Of a DNA stretch of 64,000 nucleotides, positions 9,373-19,545 are shown piece by piece; position 1 is the stretch's first letter, and each line of letters starts with the position of its first letter. The notes under the pieces are model-generated. The model was not told the origin of the DNA. It saw nothing but the letters and a program-made list of their open reading frames with translations, and did not search any database. The translations under genes were made by a program, and so were the position numbers. Source of the DNA: Bacillus sp. X1(2014) (GTDB taxonomy: Bacteria > Bacillota > Bacilli > Bacillales_B > DSM-18226); the NCBI RefSeq assembly GCF_007678255.1, contig NZ_VEED01000004.1, positions 248,001 to 312,000 on the forward strand, in the 5' to 3' direction.

Positions 9373-10308
9373 TTACTCACCTTTTGTAAAAATATCAGTT
9401 AAAACTGGAACAATTTGCTTTTTACGAGAAACGACACCTTTTAGTGTAGCCGTATTATTTACAAGGGAAACATTATAGGCTTTTTCAACCGCAGCTGTTT
9501 TGTTACCCAAAGCTAAACCAACTGAATCGTTTGTTAAAATATCTGTTACCACGAACAAGAATAAGTCTAAGTTCTTTTCTTCGATGATGTTAGAGATCGC
9601 TGCTTCCAATTCTTCTTGGCGAGCGAGAACATCAGCAGTGTCAACGACATTCACTTGAGCGATTTCTACTTTACTTGAACCCATTTCAAATCCTTTTGCA
9701 TCCAGACTTAAGAGTTCAGAAATGGATTTATCGCGAACATCTGCCCCAGCTTTAAGCATTTCAAGTCCATAAGTATCAGCGTCCACTCCAGCAATTTCAG
9801 CTAGCTCGCGTGCTGCTGCAACATCTTCTGGTGTACATGTTGGAGACTTAAATAATAAAGAGTCAGAAATAATCGCAGATAGCATCAGACCTGCAATTGG
9901 TTTACTGATTTCTTTATTGTTTTCTTTATACATTTTATTTAAGATTGTTGCTGTACAGCCTACAGGCTCGCAGCGATAATACAATGGATCGCTTGTTTCG
10001 AAGTTCGCAATACGGTGGTGGTCAATAACTTCTAGAACTCGAACATCTGCGATATCATTGGCACTTTGCTGGCGCTCGTTGTGATCGACTAAAATAACTG
10101 AGTTCACTTCACTAGCAACTGCTTCAACCAAACGTGGAACCTCTGCGTTGAATTGGTTAAGCGCAAATTGTGTTTCCCCGTTGATTTGTCCTAAACGGAC
10201 AGGCTCAACATCCATCCCTAATTGTTTTTTTAAGTCTGCATAAGCAATCGCAGAACAAATTGTATCGGTGTCAGGATTTTTGTGACCGAAAATAAGTACT
10301 TTTTCCAT
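9373..10308 (-). CDS. ppaC: manganese-dependent inorganic pyrophosphatase (family II)
   Basis: About 311 residues, matching the 309-residue Bacillus PpaC. DHH-family motifs: [14 protein letters not shown] (His and two Asp metal ligands), [19 protein letters not shown] (the DHH motif), and the C-terminal SRKKQIVP with the phosphate-binding Arg-Lys. It hydrolyses pyrophosphate to phosphate in the cytoplasm using Mn2+, pulling biosynthetic reactions forward. The start at 10308 ([10 protein letters not shown]) has TAGGAG 9 nt upstream and matches family starts; a longer in-frame extension to 10407 is spurious. It is monocistronic by the look of its own terminator. Confidence 0.95.
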   Translation of the reverse strand: MEKVLIFGHKNPDTDTICSAIAYADLKKQLGMDVEPVRLGQINGETQFALNQFNAEVPRLVEAVASEVNSVILVDHNERQQSANDIADVRVLEVIDHHRIANFETSDPLYYRCEPVGCTATILNKMYKENNKEISKPIAGLMLSAIISDSLLFKSPTCTPEDVAAARELAEIAGVDADTYGLEMLKAGADVRDKSISELLSLDAKGFEMGSSKVEIAQVNVVDTADVLARQEELEAAISNIIEEKNLDLFLFVVTDILTNDSVGLALGNKTAAVEKAYNVSLVNNTATLKGVVSRKKQIVPVLTDIFTKGE

Positions 10309-10414
10309 TTGTATTTCTCCTAATCCTATTATTTTATGTAGGTCAAGCCCAAGCGACCTGAGAATGGCCCTAACGAAAATTATATAATAATATGATTTAG
10401 GATTCAAAAAATTT

Positions 10415-11302
10415 TTATTGATCTATTTTTTTGACCATTTGGACTTGCTCTGTTGTTTTGACAAAGCCTAAATCTTGTAATATTAAAGTGACAGGATTAG
10501 ATAATGACGCATTTATGGTCATGAAATTAATGGGAATCTGATTTTCTCTTGTTATCGAACTCAATATTGACTTAATCATTTCCTCTTTCAACTCAGCGAA
10601 TATTTCAAGTTGAAAGAGCAATACCTTCTCCAACTGCCCTTCTTGATTCCAAACCCTTTTGAATAAAGAGTAGCCAAGTGGATTCTGATTCTCATCATAA
10701 TAAATCTGCGCTTCCCCTGACTTAACACTCTGCCACTGACACTGCCATGGAAGATTTTCTTTGTAAAAATGGTAGGTTTGGAGCTGTTTGGGCCGAATCG
10801 ATTTATAAGAAATCGGTGTGGCCATCAAATCTAATGTCCCACTTAGATAAACAAGGGAATCAGTAATCACATAGCCAAATCGTTGATATAATCGTATCGC
10901 CCGCTCATTTTCCTTTATAGCTTCAAGGGTGGCAACTTGGACTCCTTCTTCAGCATAAACGTTTAAGGCTGCCTCCATTAACAACTTGGACACACCTCTC
11001 CCTCGGTATTCAGGAGCAATTCCGGTCCCCCCATTCCAGGATGTCTTTTTCCCTTCAATGACGCGGAAGCCATTTAAAACGATTGCTACAGGTTTATCAC
11101 CGTCATAAGCTACCAATGAGTGCTCTAAAGATAATCCCTCATTTACCAAACGGTTAAAAAACATTTCAGCTGTCATTTCTAATTTCACAAAGTACCCTTC
11201 AAACCCTCGATTCCAAGCTGTGATTATATCTGTGATGGTACATTCTGTTAATTTTTTAAAGTTGATATTCATACTTTCGTTCAAGATTCTAATATCCTCC
11301 AC
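10415..11302 (-). CDS. GNAT-family N-acetyltransferase
   Basis: A 295-residue protein. The N-terminal half is a GNAT domain with the acetyl-CoA loop [18 protein letters not shown] at about residues 97-114 and the following [19 protein letters not shown] block typical of the fold. The C-terminal half (about 160-295) is a less conserved second region, possibly a degenerate second GNAT domain. The start is GTG 11302 with GGGAG 8 nt upstream. The target molecule is unknown. It lies upstream of ppaC on the same strand with a gap of about 106 bp, so cotranscription is uncertain. Confidence 0.75.
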   Translation of the reverse strand: MEDIRILNESMNINFKKLTECTITDIITAWNRGFEGYFVKLEMTAEMFFNRLVNEGLSLEHSLVAYDGDKPVAIVLNGFRVIEGKKTSWNGGTGIAPEYRGRGVSKLLMEAALNVYAEEGVQVATLEAIKENERAIRLYQRFGYVITDSLVYLSGTLDLMATPISYKSIRPKQLQTYHFYKENLPWQCQWQSVKSGEAQIYYDENQNPLGYSLFKRVWNQEGQLEKVLLFQLEIFAELKEEMIKSILSSITRENQIPINFMTINASLSNPVTLILQDLGFVKTTEQVQMVKKIDQ

Positions 11303-11356
11303 TTATTTCACTCCCATATGTATGGTTGATAACTATAAAAATATCAAAATTTTTTA

Positions 11357-11395
11357 AAAAACCATTATGAATCACAGCACATCCATAATGGTTTT
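11357..11395 (-). terminator. terminator at the end of the catabolic operon
   Basis: AAAACCATTATG (about 11358-11369) pairs with CATAATGGTTTT (11384-11395) around a 14-nt loop; the minus-strand transcript then runs into T-rich sequence. It sits just downstream of the iron alcohol dehydrogenase. Confidence 0.85.
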
Positions 11396-11405
11396 CCCTG
11401 TTATC

Positions 11406-12620
11406 CTATTTTACTGTCAACGGAACCACCTTTTGTCCAATCGCTTCAATTAATTCTTTTGGTATAGGAAAGCTCAACGCAGCTGGATCCTTCATCACGG
11501 CTGGAATCGCCAATTGGAGTGCCTCTTCGGTAATATTGAATTGCTTGAAATCTGCCGGTAATCCTACCCTATATTGAAGCAATTTAATTTTTCCAATCAC
11601 TTTGGCTAACGCTGTTTGCGGAGTATCCCCCTTTACGTCTACATTCAAGGCCTGTGCTAATTCCGCTGCCTTTGGAAGATATAAATCAGGAACCAGCTCC
11701 ATGACCACCGGTAAAAAGACGGCATTTGCGAGTCCATGTGGAATCCGGAACAAGGCACCATAGGCGTGTGCCATATTGTGGACAGGAATTGCATTTAATG
11801 CAAAACTAAAAGCGGTAATTCCCATCAAGCTTGCATGTAATAAATCCATGCGGGCATCAAGGTTCAAACCATCAGCAACGGCAATTGGCAGATTTTTTTC
11901 AATCAGGCGAATGGCATGAAGTGCATAGGCATCGGTTAGGCCTGTTGCCGTTGGCGATGCGAGTGCCTCAATGGCATGTGTTAAGGCATCAAATCCTGTA
12001 AATGCTGTTATCAATGGTGGCAGTCCCACAGTTAAATCTGGGTCCAAGATCGCCATATCGGCATTAATAAAAGGATTGATGATATTCGTCTTCATTTGGA
12101 TATCTTCGTTAAAAATAACGGCAATTGGTGAAACCTCTGAACCGGTACCCGCTGTTGTCGGGATCGCTATATGTGGAATTGGCATGTAGTTGGCTTTTGG
12201 AAAGGTCTCATATAATAAGCCGCCTGGAATGGCCTCTTTTATATCTGTCAACCCTTTGTGGAGAGCATATTTTACCCCTTTTACAGTATCAAGAACACTG
12301 CCCCCGCCAACGGCTAGTAAGGAATCCGCGCCGATTTCTCGTGCATAGCGGACCGCTTCATTGATGCATCGGCTTTCGGCATCCTGCTTAATATCTAAAA
12401 ATTGTCCAACCAATTCAGGACCAGTGCCATGCCCTGTCAGCGTAAAAATCTCGGCGACTTTTTCAACAATGCCTGCTGCCTCTAAGCCTCGATCACTTAA
12501 GAGAAGTACGCGTTTAGCACCCAGACCTGCAAAAAGACTTGGGATCATCGCCCTCGAATTTGAACCGCTGTATATTCCCGTACGTAACATAAACTGTGAT
12601 AAGGTTGTTTTCATATTCAT
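11406..12620 (-). CDS. iron-containing alcohol dehydrogenase
   Basis: About 404 residues, type III (iron-dependent) alcohol dehydrogenase. The nucleotide site GGGSVLDTVKG and the metal-binding region GFDALTHAIEA with downstream PVHNMAHAYG and FRIPHGLANA (His ligands) are present. The enzyme interconverts alcohols and aldehydes with NAD(P)H. Start chosen at ATG 12620, preceded by GAGGTGG; the frame extends upstream into the aldehyde dehydrogenase gene without a ribosome binding site. It is 13 bp downstream of the aldehyde dehydrogenase, so the pair probably oxidises an alcohol to a carboxylic acid for the CoA ligases upstream. The substrate is not predictable from sequence. Confidence 0.9.
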   Translation of the reverse strand: MNMKTTLSQFMLRTGIYSGSNSRAMIPSLFAGLGAKRVLLLSDRGLEAAGIVEKVAEIFTLTGHGTGPELVGQFLDIKQDAESRCINEAVRYAREIGADSLLAVGGGSVLDTVKGVKYALHKGLTDIKEAIPGGLLYETFPKANYMPIPHIAIPTTAGTGSEVSPIAVIFNEDIQMKTNIINPFINADMAILDPDLTVGLPPLITAFTGFDALTHAIEALASPTATGLTDAYALHAIRLIEKNLPIAVADGLNLDARMDLLHASLMGITAFSFALNAIPVHNMAHAYGALFRIPHGLANAVFLPVVMELVPDLYLPKAAELAQALNVDVKGDTPQTALAKVIGKIKLLQYRVGLPADFKQFNITEEALQLAIPAVMKDPAALSFPIPKELIEAIGQKVVPLTVK

Positions 12621-12633
12621 CCCCACCTCTTCA

Positions 12634-14160
12634 TTAGTTTTGGCCAAACAGAATACCATACCAATTGCGCCGCTCCAACTCTGGTGACATCGATGTGTGC
12701 ACATGCTTTACCTGGGTATAGGCATCGAGTGACTGCTGTCCCATTTCGCGGCCGATTCCACTTTGTTTGTATCCGCCAAACGGGGCATCACTGCGGAGCA
12801 TATGCCAGTCATTTATCCAGACGACACCCGCTTGCAGTTTTCTAGCGACTGAGTACGCTTTATTAACATCGCGTGTCCAGACTCCTGCTGCGAGCCCATA
12901 AATCGTATCATTCGCCATTCGAATCGCATCGTCTATGTCTGAATAACGAATCACACAGAGGACTGGTCCAAAAATTTCTTCTTGAGCAATTTTCATATCA
13001 TTGGAGACATTCGTAAAAATCGTTGGTTCTATAAAATGGCCCTCTTCACAGCCAGCTACCTTAACTTCCTTGCCTCCGCATAAAAGGGTAGCTCCTTCCT
13101 GTTTACCTGCTTCAATGTAGGAAAGGATCGTTTCCTTTTGTTTTCTTGAGATTACCGGACCAACATCAGTGGCAGGATCAAGTGGATTACCGAGTTTTAA
13201 TTTTCTAGTTAGGGTGGCTAACCCTGCAACCACTTGGTCATAAAGCTTATCCGGGACAAAAAGCCGAGTCCCTGATTCACAAAGCTGTCCGGAATGGAGA
13301 AATACTCCAAACAGACTTCCAGGCAGGGCAATATTAAGATCTGCATCCTCTAAAAGGATATTGGGGGATTTACCACCTAACTCCAATGTGGCTTTCTTAA
13401 TCGTGCCTGCAGCAAGTCCCATAATACGTCTGCCAACTTCTGTCGAACCAGTGAAAGCAACTTTATCAACACTTGGATGGTTAACTAATGCTTCGCCAAC
13501 CTCTGCCCCTGGACCTGAGATTACGTTTATTACACCTGGAGGGACCACAGCGGAAATAATTTCTGCTAGTTTCAGAGTCGACAGCGGCGTGTAGCTGGCC
13601 GGCTTAATGACAATCGTATTCCCCATTGCTAGTGCGGGAGCAATCTTCCATGTCGCAATCACCATCGGTAAGTTCCATGGTGTGATGGCCGCACATACTC
13701 CGATTGGCTCACGCCAAATAAAATTGTGGGCGGGTCCTGGGAATGGCGGAACAGGAAGTGTTTCCGAGAATGGATAGTCCACCGTAAAGTTGGCTAAAGT
13801 TTGGAACAAGTCAACCATTTGTAAAATATCACTACTGCCAATTCGGCGTACCGTTCCACCTGAACTAATTGCTTCTAAGTATGCTAGCTCCTCAGCATTT
13901 TCGGCAATTTGATAGGAAATGGCATATAACACCTTAGCCCGGTTTTTCGGCTTCATATTTCTCCAATCTCCTTGGTCAAACGCCACGCGGGCTGCATTTA
14001 CTGCACGGTCGACATCTTCCTTCGTTCCTTTTGCCACCCTTGCTACTAATTCACCAGTGGCCGGGTTATGAACGTCAAATGTTTCTTGACTGCTCCCAGG
14101 TTCCCACTCTCCATTAATAAAATGGGGAAATGTTTGGACATCTACCTTTACCGTCATCAT
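12634..14160 (-). CDS. NAD(P)-dependent aldehyde dehydrogenase
   Basis: A 508-residue ALDH-superfamily enzyme. Catalytic residues are visible: Asn in TPWNLP (about 163), Glu in LELGGKSP (260) and Cys in SGQLCESG (294). The cofactor loop [11 protein letters not shown] and EEIFGPVL are also standard. It resembles betaine-aldehyde and phenylacetaldehyde dehydrogenase-like ALDHs, but substrate specificity is not readable. It lies 18 bp after the R2lox gene and 13 bp before the alcohol dehydrogenase, implying a common transcript and a shared aldehyde intermediate. GAGGAGGAATT precedes the start. Confidence 0.9.
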   Translation of the reverse strand: MMTVKVDVQTFPHFINGEWEPGSSQETFDVHNPATGELVARVAKGTKEDVDRAVNAARVAFDQGDWRNMKPKNRAKVLYAISYQIAENAEELAYLEAISSGGTVRRIGSSDILQMVDLFQTLANFTVDYPFSETLPVPPFPGPAHNFIWREPIGVCAAITPWNLPMVIATWKIAPALAMGNTIVIKPASYTPLSTLKLAEIISAVVPPGVINVISGPGAEVGEALVNHPSVDKVAFTGSTEVGRRIMGLAAGTIKKATLELGGKSPNILLEDADLNIALPGSLFGVFLHSGQLCESGTRLFVPDKLYDQVVAGLATLTRKLKLGNPLDPATDVGPVISRKQKETILSYIEAGKQEGATLLCGGKEVKVAGCEEGHFIEPTIFTNVSNDMKIAQEEIFGPVLCVIRYSDIDDAIRMANDTIYGLAAGVWTRDVNKAYSVARKLQAGVVWINDWHMLRSDAPFGGYKQSGIGREMGQQSLDAYTQVKHVHTSMSPELERRNWYGILFGQN

Positions 14161-14178
14161 AATTCCTCCTCTACCATT

Positions 14179-15072
14179 CTAAAGTACTCCTAATTCACTA
14201 TCTGAAAATCTATAAATCTCTTCGATTTTTTTGCCTTTTGCCCGTGCTAAAATCTCCATTCGAATGGAGAGTTGTTTCAAGGTAAAGTTCATGATGTCCT
14301 CCGGGTCCCCACCAAATGCACTTACCTCCCTTCCCGCGATGCCTTCTTGGTTCAGCCTAATCGCTAACGGAGTCAGTTCACCCATCTTGGCTGCCACAAA
14401 ATCAAAGAGATGTGGATGTTCACAAATTAAACGTTGCAATAGGAATGTTCCATAGCCGATATGTCTTGACTCATCCTTTTTTAAGTTTCCGATTCCTTCA
14501 AGCAGGCCAGGCATAATCCCCGCTGTTTCTAAGGCATTGTAAAAGGAAAAATATCCGGTTTCTGCTAATACCCCCTCAACAAACATGTTGTACACGACCG
14601 ATGCTTCAGCAATGGCTTCGGGGGATTGGTCGGTAATAAGACGTTCCATTGTCGTTGGGAGAATTTCATAGAAAATTTTCTGATAGGTTTCGGTATGAAA
14701 ATGAGATAGGTCTCCTCGCTCACCAATCGCATTCAATACTAGCCGGAAAAACTCCGTATGTTTCGCTTCCTCATACAAAAAAGTTGTTAGAAACATCTCT
14801 TCTTCCAAACGCCCTTCTTTCGCAATCGCCATAATGAGTGGCAGCAAGTCCAATGTAACCGCTTCCTCGCCAGCTTGAAATTGAGAGATTAGCCGTAAAA
14901 TATCTGCTCGCTGCTCCGAATTCATCGCCTTCCAATCCTTTTGATCCTGACTAAAATCTATATCAGCCGGGTTCCATGTCCCCAACCGTTTTGCTTTTTG
15001 AAATAAACGATAAGGGAACGAATCTTCAAGTAAACCTCGACTGCTAGTTGTTAATATGGTTCTTTTTTCCAC
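14179..15072 (-). CDS. R2-like ligand-binding oxidase (R2lox), heterodinuclear Mn/Fe protein
   Basis: A 297-residue ferritin-superfamily protein annotated in many genomes as ribonucleotide reductase beta subunit, but of the R2lox type. All di-metal ligands can be placed: Glu69 (AGEEAV), Glu102 and His105 (EEAKH), Glu166 (MFVEG), Glu201 and His204 (ESRHIG). Val72 and Tyr161 correspond to the residues that form the Tyr-Val ether cross-link in characterised R2lox proteins. No nrdA or nrdI is nearby. R2lox proteins hold a Mn/Fe site and a bound fatty acid-like ligand and perform two-electron oxidations; the natural substrate is unknown. GTG start with AGGAGG upstream; inside a lipid/alcohol catabolic operon. 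Confidence 0.9.
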   Translation of the reverse strand: MEKRTILTTSSRGLLEDSFPYRLFQKAKRLGTWNPADIDFSQDQKDWKAMNSEQRADILRLISQFQAGEEAVTLDLLPLIMAIAKEGRLEEEMFLTTFLYEEAKHTEFFRLVLNAIGERGDLSHFHTETYQKIFYEILPTTMERLITDQSPEAIAEASVVYNMFVEGVLAETGYFSFYNALETAGIMPGLLEGIGNLKKDESRHIGYGTFLLQRLICEHPHLFDFVAAKMGELTPLAIRLNQEGIAGREVSAFGGDPEDIMNFTLKQLSIRMEILARAKGKKIEEIYRFSDSELGVL

Positions 15073-15095
15073 CTAACTTCTCCTCCTTTTTTCCT

Positions 15096-16619
15096 TTACG
15101 GTTTGATGACAATTTCTGATGCCTGCTTGCGGAGATGTGTTTTTAATATTTTCCCCACACCATTTCTCGGCAGTGCCTCTAGAAAAACAATTCTTCGTGG
15201 TGTTTTATTTTTTGCTATATGATCTTGGCAATAGTTGATTAATTCTTTTTCGGTTACTTTTGATTCTGGCTTTTTTACCACGTAGGCAACCATTTCTTCA
15301 CCCATTCGTTCATCGGGAACCCCGACCACTGCTGCCTCAAAAACATGTTCGTGAGCATTTAAAATTTCTTCGACATCCCGAGGATACACATTAAAGCCGC
15401 CGCGAATAATTAAATCCTTTTTTCGATCAACAATATAGACATAGCCCTCGTCATCGATTCGAGCCAAATCGCCCGTAAATAACCATGAATCCTTTAAGAC
15501 TCGCTTGGTTTCATCGGTATTTTGATAGTAGCCTGGTGTGACATTATCACCGCGCACAATTATTTCCCCCACTACACCAGCTGGAACTTCCTCACCATTT
15601 TCATCGACAATTCTCAATTCTACCCCTGGGATCGGAATCCCCACCGAACCGGGTTTTATTTCTATGCCTTTCTTGTGAGCAGTAACAACCGGAGCAGCTT
15701 CTGATAATCCATAGCCTTCGAACACTTTTGCACCAAATTTTTGTTCAAAAGCACGCAATAAGGCAACAGGCAATGGTGCTGAACCAGAACCGACTGATTC
15801 AAGACTGGTGGTATTATATTGTTCGGCTCTTGGATAAGAAACCATGGCATGTATCATCGCAGGAACCGCTGAGAATGTCTCCACTTTATATTTTTCAATT
15901 GCCTGAAATACCTCTTCTAATTGAAAGTTTGAAAAAATAACGATTGTGCTGCCTTTTAGAAAGCAAATATTTGAGATTGTCAGACCATACACATGTGCAA
16001 GCGGCAGGACTCCAAGAGTTGTTCCCCGGTCTGTTTCATTATGTTTTGCCGAATTCTCGGCATTCGAGTATAAGTTTTTGTGGGTTAATAGAACTCCTTT
16101 AGGATTTCCAGTGGTTCCAGAAGTGTACAAAATGACAGCTGTATCATCTGTGTTTCCTTGTTCATCCATTTGATTTATGGCGGCGGGAACTAACACATCA
16201 TAAAAGTTTTTTATTCGATCATCTGAAGGTTGGTCCACAACAATCAACTGAGGTTTTATTGACAATCCTTCTAGTAATTGTTCAACATTTTTACGTACAG
16301 CGGAGGAGGTAATGACTGCTTTGGCTCCGGAATTTTGTGCGATGTAGTGAAGTTCCTTTGGGTGCAAAGTAAACATAACCGGGACTATCGTTGCTCCTGC
16401 TCTGGTAATCCCTTGATAAGAGAAGAGGACCTCCGGGCAATTAGGCATACATACCATCACTCGATCGCCCTTAGTAATTCCAAGCTTTCGTAAGCCAGAA
16501 GCAAATTGGTCTGCGTATTGCTTCGTTTCCACATTGGTAATTTTCTTTTCATTGAAATATAAAAAAGGATACTCACCGAATTTAGCGATATTTGTTTCTA
16601 GCAGATCCTTAAGGTTCAC
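15096..16619 (-). CDS. AMP-dependent acyl-CoA synthetase (long-chain fatty acid CoA ligase type)
   Basis: A 507-residue ANL-superfamily enzyme. The adenylation motifs are in order: P-loop YTSGTTGNPKG, GYGLSEAAPV, TGDLARIDDEGYVYIVDRKK with the following IRGGFNVYP hinge, and the C-terminal catalytic Lys in GVGKILK. It activates a carboxylic acid as acyl-AMP and transfers it to CoA. The start is GTG 16619 with AGGAG 7 nt upstream. It stands 23 bp upstream of R2lox. The locus has a second, diverged CoA ligase, suggesting different chain lengths or a pathway that re-activates an intermediate. Confidence 0.9.
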   Translation of the reverse strand: MNLKDLLETNIAKFGEYPFLYFNEKKITNVETKQYADQFASGLRKLGITKGDRVMVCMPNCPEVLFSYQGITRAGATIVPVMFTLHPKELHYIAQNSGAKAVITSSAVRKNVEQLLEGLSIKPQLIVVDQPSDDRIKNFYDVLVPAAINQMDEQGNTDDTAVILYTSGTTGNPKGVLLTHKNLYSNAENSAKHNETDRGTTLGVLPLAHVYGLTISNICFLKGSTIVIFSNFQLEEVFQAIEKYKVETFSAVPAMIHAMVSYPRAEQYNTTSLESVGSGSAPLPVALLRAFEQKFGAKVFEGYGLSEAAPVVTAHKKGIEIKPGSVGIPIPGVELRIVDENGEEVPAGVVGEIIVRGDNVTPGYYQNTDETKRVLKDSWLFTGDLARIDDEGYVYIVDRKKDLIIRGGFNVYPRDVEEILNAHEHVFEAAVVGVPDERMGEEMVAYVVKKPESKVTEKELINYCQDHIAKNKTPRRIVFLEALPRNGVGKILKTHLRKQASEIVIKP

Positions 16620-16647
16620 ACAAGCACTCCTTTACTAGACATTTTTG

Positions 16648-17592
16648 TTAAGTCAAACGATAGATGATAACTGAATCTTTTTGCTCATATCTCACCTGCT
16701 GCCTTTCTTCAAGCAGGTCCAAGTGGCCTTGTATTTGAGATAAGCCTAAAAACACCGTATGCCCATGCAAACGAGGATACATTTCTCTGCAAATTTCATA
16801 GATACACTTACCACCGGTCGCAAGAATGGAGAGAATCTGCGCGCATCGTTTTTCCTGTTCAAGTAATCTCGTTTTGATCAATGTTAAATGATCGCTAAAT
16901 GCCTCGCCATGACCAGGATAGATCCTTTTCAATGGCAGTCTGCTTACTTTTTCAAGTGAATGTCGGTATTGCAATAACGGTCTCGGCCGATTGACCACAC
17001 CGGGATTTGGTGGTTCAATAAAGGCATTCACGGAAAAGGCCTTTAATAAGTGATCGCCGGCAAAGGTATCTCCAGTTTCCTCGTTCCATAGTAAAATATC
17101 AGATTGACTGTGGCCGGGAACATGAACGACCTCAAACTCCTTCCCACCTAACTGAATAACATCGCCTTCATTGATCAAGGTAACATTGCGCCACTCTTCC
17201 TCTTTAAATGGTCGTTCGATGATGTGCTTTAATGGGTCTGCACCACAACTTGTTAAAAACTGGCGGAAGAAAGCTTGTATTCGTTGATACTCTTCCACAC
17301 CGGCATTAATAGAACTACTCGCCTGTTCATGGACATAGATTGGAAACTCTTTTTCTTCCAAAAGGTAAGGAATTCCTCCTGCATGATCAATATGGATGTG
17401 GGTAAGGACAATCTGATCAATATCCTTTAATGTAACTCCGTGCGTATGTAGTTTGCTTTTAAGTTGTTGAAATGACGTTTTCCCAGGGTTTCCAGTGTCG
17501 ATTAACGTAACCGAGTCTCCAATCGCCAAAAAAGCATTTACCGTCCCCTCAGCGAAATGAGTCTCTAATTCAAGCGGAACAATTTTAATCAA
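16648..17592 (-). CDS. MBL-fold metallohydrolase
   Basis: A 314-residue metallo-beta-lactamase fold protein. Zinc ligands are visible: THIHIDHAGG (HxHxDH), HVPGHSQSD, FAGDHLL, and YPGHGEAF. A C-terminal region of about 90 residues carries a helical, winged-helix-like domain often found in this subgroup (LACTB2/RNase-Z-like hydrolases). Starts at TTG 17592 with GGAGGG 8 nt upstream. It lies between the two CoA ligases, so it may be a thioesterase-like or lactonase-like hydrolase on pathway intermediates; that is inference from position only. Confidence 0.8.
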   Translation of the reverse strand: MIKIVPLELETHFAEGTVNAFLAIGDSVTLIDTGNPGKTSFQQLKSKLHTHGVTLKDIDQIVLTHIHIDHAGGIPYLLEEKEFPIYVHEQASSSINAGVEEYQRIQAFFRQFLTSCGADPLKHIIERPFKEEEWRNVTLINEGDVIQLGGKEFEVVHVPGHSQSDILLWNEETGDTFAGDHLLKAFSVNAFIEPPNPGVVNRPRPLLQYRHSLEKVSRLPLKRIYPGHGEAFSDHLTLIKTRLLEQEKRCAQILSILATGGKCIYEICREMYPRLHGHTVFLGLSQIQGHLDLLEERQQVRYEQKDSVIIYRLT

Positions 17593-17690
17593 TTGATCGC
17601 CCTCCTTTCGAAAATAGTATTTTTACCGGAGGATTGACCTAGACACGATCAAAACTATATTATTTTTTTCATAAAAGATGATTACCTTAT

Positions 17691-17717
17691 AGGGAGCTAA
17701 CCGAATGGCCCGCTCCC
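17691..17717 (-). terminator. possible weak terminator between CoA ligase and MBL hydrolase genes
   Basis: GGGAGC (17692-17697) pairs with GCTCCC about 14 nt away, just downstream of the 17733 CoA ligase stop, with a T-rich stretch further on. The stem is short, so this may only attenuate readthrough. Confidence 0.35.
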
Positions 17718-17732
17718 CTTATTGAGCTACAT

Positions 17733-19409
17733 TTACTGAATCTTACTGGATGTTTTCGCCTTTTCCTCTTCTTGGAGGGACCGCCATAATATCTTACCGC
17801 TCGATGTCATTGGGAACTGCTTTCGGAATTCAATCTGTCTAGGATATTTATAGGCAGCCATATGTTGTTTTGACCACTCAATAATTTCCTCTGCACTTAC
17901 TTTTCCTTCAAACCCTTCATTCAATATGACAAAGGCTTTTACTGTTTCGCCCCGTCTTGGGTCTGGAACACCAACAACACAGGCTTGTTGAATGGCGGGA
18001 TGCTTATAAAGATAAGATTCAACCTCGGTAGGCCAAACCTTGTAGCCGGAAGCATTGATCATTCGTTTAACCCTATCGACAATGAAAAAATAACCCTCTT
18101 CGTCATAACGTCCGATATCACCTGTACGAAAGAATTTTTTACCATTGATTTCAATAAAAGAACTTCTATTTTCATCATCGCGATTATAATAGCCAACCAT
18201 CACTTGCGGCCCGTTAACGATAATCTCGCCAACTTCCCCGATCCCTAGTTCTTTTCCAGTCGCAGGTTCAATAATTCTTGCATCGACATCAAACGAGGGA
18301 ATGCCCAGGCATTGCATTTTTGGACGTTCCGATGGATTAAAATGGGTTTGTGCGATCGTTTCGGATAGACCATAGCCTTCGACAAAACGCAATCCTGATA
18401 GTTTAAATAACTTTTCACCAACCGCCTCAGGTAACGCGACTCCCCCTCCGGAAATGAAAGTTAACGAGGCAATATCTTCTGCTTTCAGGTTTGGGTTGGA
18501 CAGGAAATCAACAATCATTGTCGCAATCGTCACCCAGTGTGTAATTTTTAGTGTTTTTATCATTTCGATTGCGAGATCTCGATTCCATCTTGTCAAGATA
18601 ACCATCGTACTCCCGCTGAAGATTGGCATATGCATACTGTGGACCATTCCTGTTACGTGAAAAAGCGGCAAGGACATTAAATGGACCGCATTTGGTGTCG
18701 TTGATGACCAGTGATAAGCACCCACTGTGTTTGCATTTACTGTTCGATTGGTATGCATACAGCCTTTTGGCAGACCTGTTGTTCCTGAGGTATATGGAAG
18801 ACATGCGAGGTCATCACCCTTGGCTGTATGCTCTGTTGGTGTAAGATTTGCTTGGACTGCCTCCTTCCAAAGGTAATGACCACCTTCTGAAAAAGGAAAT
18901 CTCGCAGCTTCTACTTCTTTTGGAAGCATTCCATCAAAGTCTTCACCGGCATAATCCGAATAGGCAGCGATGAGTAAATTGGACAATGACGTTTTCCCTA
19001 ACAACGGACCGATGCGCTCATATAATTCCTGCCCTGCGATAGCAGTCTTAATTTCACAGTCCTTTACATAAAACGCCAGTTCATCAGCAACTAACATGGG
19101 ATTGATCGGTACAACCACGGCGTTGGCTCGTAAAATTGCATAATAGCCGATGACAAACTGCGGGGAATTCTGCATGAATAACAAGACCTTTTCCCCAGTT
19201 TTGACACCTAATTTGTGCTGCAGATAACCGGCTAAGGCATTAACTTCGATATCGAGCTGTTCAAAGGACAATTTATTACCGTAATAATATATGGCATCCT
19301 GGTCTGGATAACGGCTTGCACTGACTTTGAGGTTGTCATAAAGAGAAGTGGATGGAACCTTTAAAGATTTAGAGATTTTAGGCCAAAAATCATAATGAAG
19401 GGTTAACAA
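17733..19409 (-). CDS. AMP-dependent acyl-CoA synthetase, second copy
   Basis: A 558-residue ANL enzyme distinct from the one at 15.1-16.6 kb. Motifs: YTSGTTGLPKG, GYGLSETIAQTHFNP, TGDIGRYDEEGYFFIVDRVK, ASGYKVWPTEVE and SSGKILWR with the catalytic Lys. The length and the VKRMINASGYKVWPTEVE block resemble medium/long-chain fatty acyl-CoA ligases. It starts at TTG 19409 with AAGGAG about 10 nt upstream; an alternative start further in is possible. A perfect cre-type sequence lies 40-55 nt upstream, suggesting CcpA control. It probably activates a fatty or branched acid for the beta-oxidation enzymes encoded upstream. Confidence 0.88.
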   Translation of the reverse strand: MLTLHYDFWPKISKSLKVPSTSLYDNLKVSASRYPDQDAIYYYGNKLSFEQLDIEVNALAGYLQHKLGVKTGEKVLLFMQNSPQFVIGYYAILRANAVVVPINPMLVADELAFYVKDCEIKTAIAGQELYERIGPLLGKTSLSNLLIAAYSDYAGEDFDGMLPKEVEAARFPFSEGGHYLWKEAVQANLTPTEHTAKGDDLACLPYTSGTTGLPKGCMHTNRTVNANTVGAYHWSSTTPNAVHLMSLPLFHVTGMVHSMHMPIFSGSTMVILTRWNRDLAIEMIKTLKITHWVTIATMIVDFLSNPNLKAEDIASLTFISGGGVALPEAVGEKLFKLSGLRFVEGYGLSETIAQTHFNPSERPKMQCLGIPSFDVDARIIEPATGKELGIGEVGEIIVNGPQVMVGYYNRDDENRSSFIEINGKKFFRTGDIGRYDEEGYFFIVDRVKRMINASGYKVWPTEVESYLYKHPAIQQACVVGVPDPRRGETVKAFVILNEGFEGKVSAEEIIEWSKQHMAAYKYPRQIEFRKQFPMTSSGKILWRSLQEEEKAKTSSKIQ

Positions 19410-19448
19410 CAGGACTTCACTCCTTGTTTAATAGAATGTTAAAGTTTA

Positions 19449-19464
19449 TTGTAAACGCTGTCAT
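19449..19464 (-). promoter_or_regulatory. catabolite-responsive element (cre)
   Basis: TTGTAAACGCTGTCAT fits the consensus WTGNAANCGNWNNCAW at every fixed position. It is 40-55 nt upstream of the second CoA ligase start, in the 136-bp gap after the thiolase gene, a plausible place for CcpA repression of this part of the island. Confidence 0.6.
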
Positions 19465-19528
19465 TTTATGAAAACTCTTCTACTATTTTGCCTAGGAGGG
19501 AGACATTGTCTGCCTCCCATTCCCCTTG

Positions 19529-19544
19529 GTGCCTGACACCATCA
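19529..19544. repeat. GGTGCCTGACACC palindromic element
   Basis: The 13-nt interrupted palindrome GGTGCCTGACACC occurs just downstream of the thiolase stop and again, in inverted pair, at 63323-63365 as the qox terminator. Such short elements recur in intergenic DNA of Bacillaceae. Confidence 0.5.
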
Positions 19545-19545
19545 T

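Noticed and set aside
14179..15072. Class I ribonucleotide reductase beta subunit
   Set aside because: Length and the position of the Val/Tyr pair fit R2lox, and no nrdA/nrdE, nrdI or nrdH gene is nearby.
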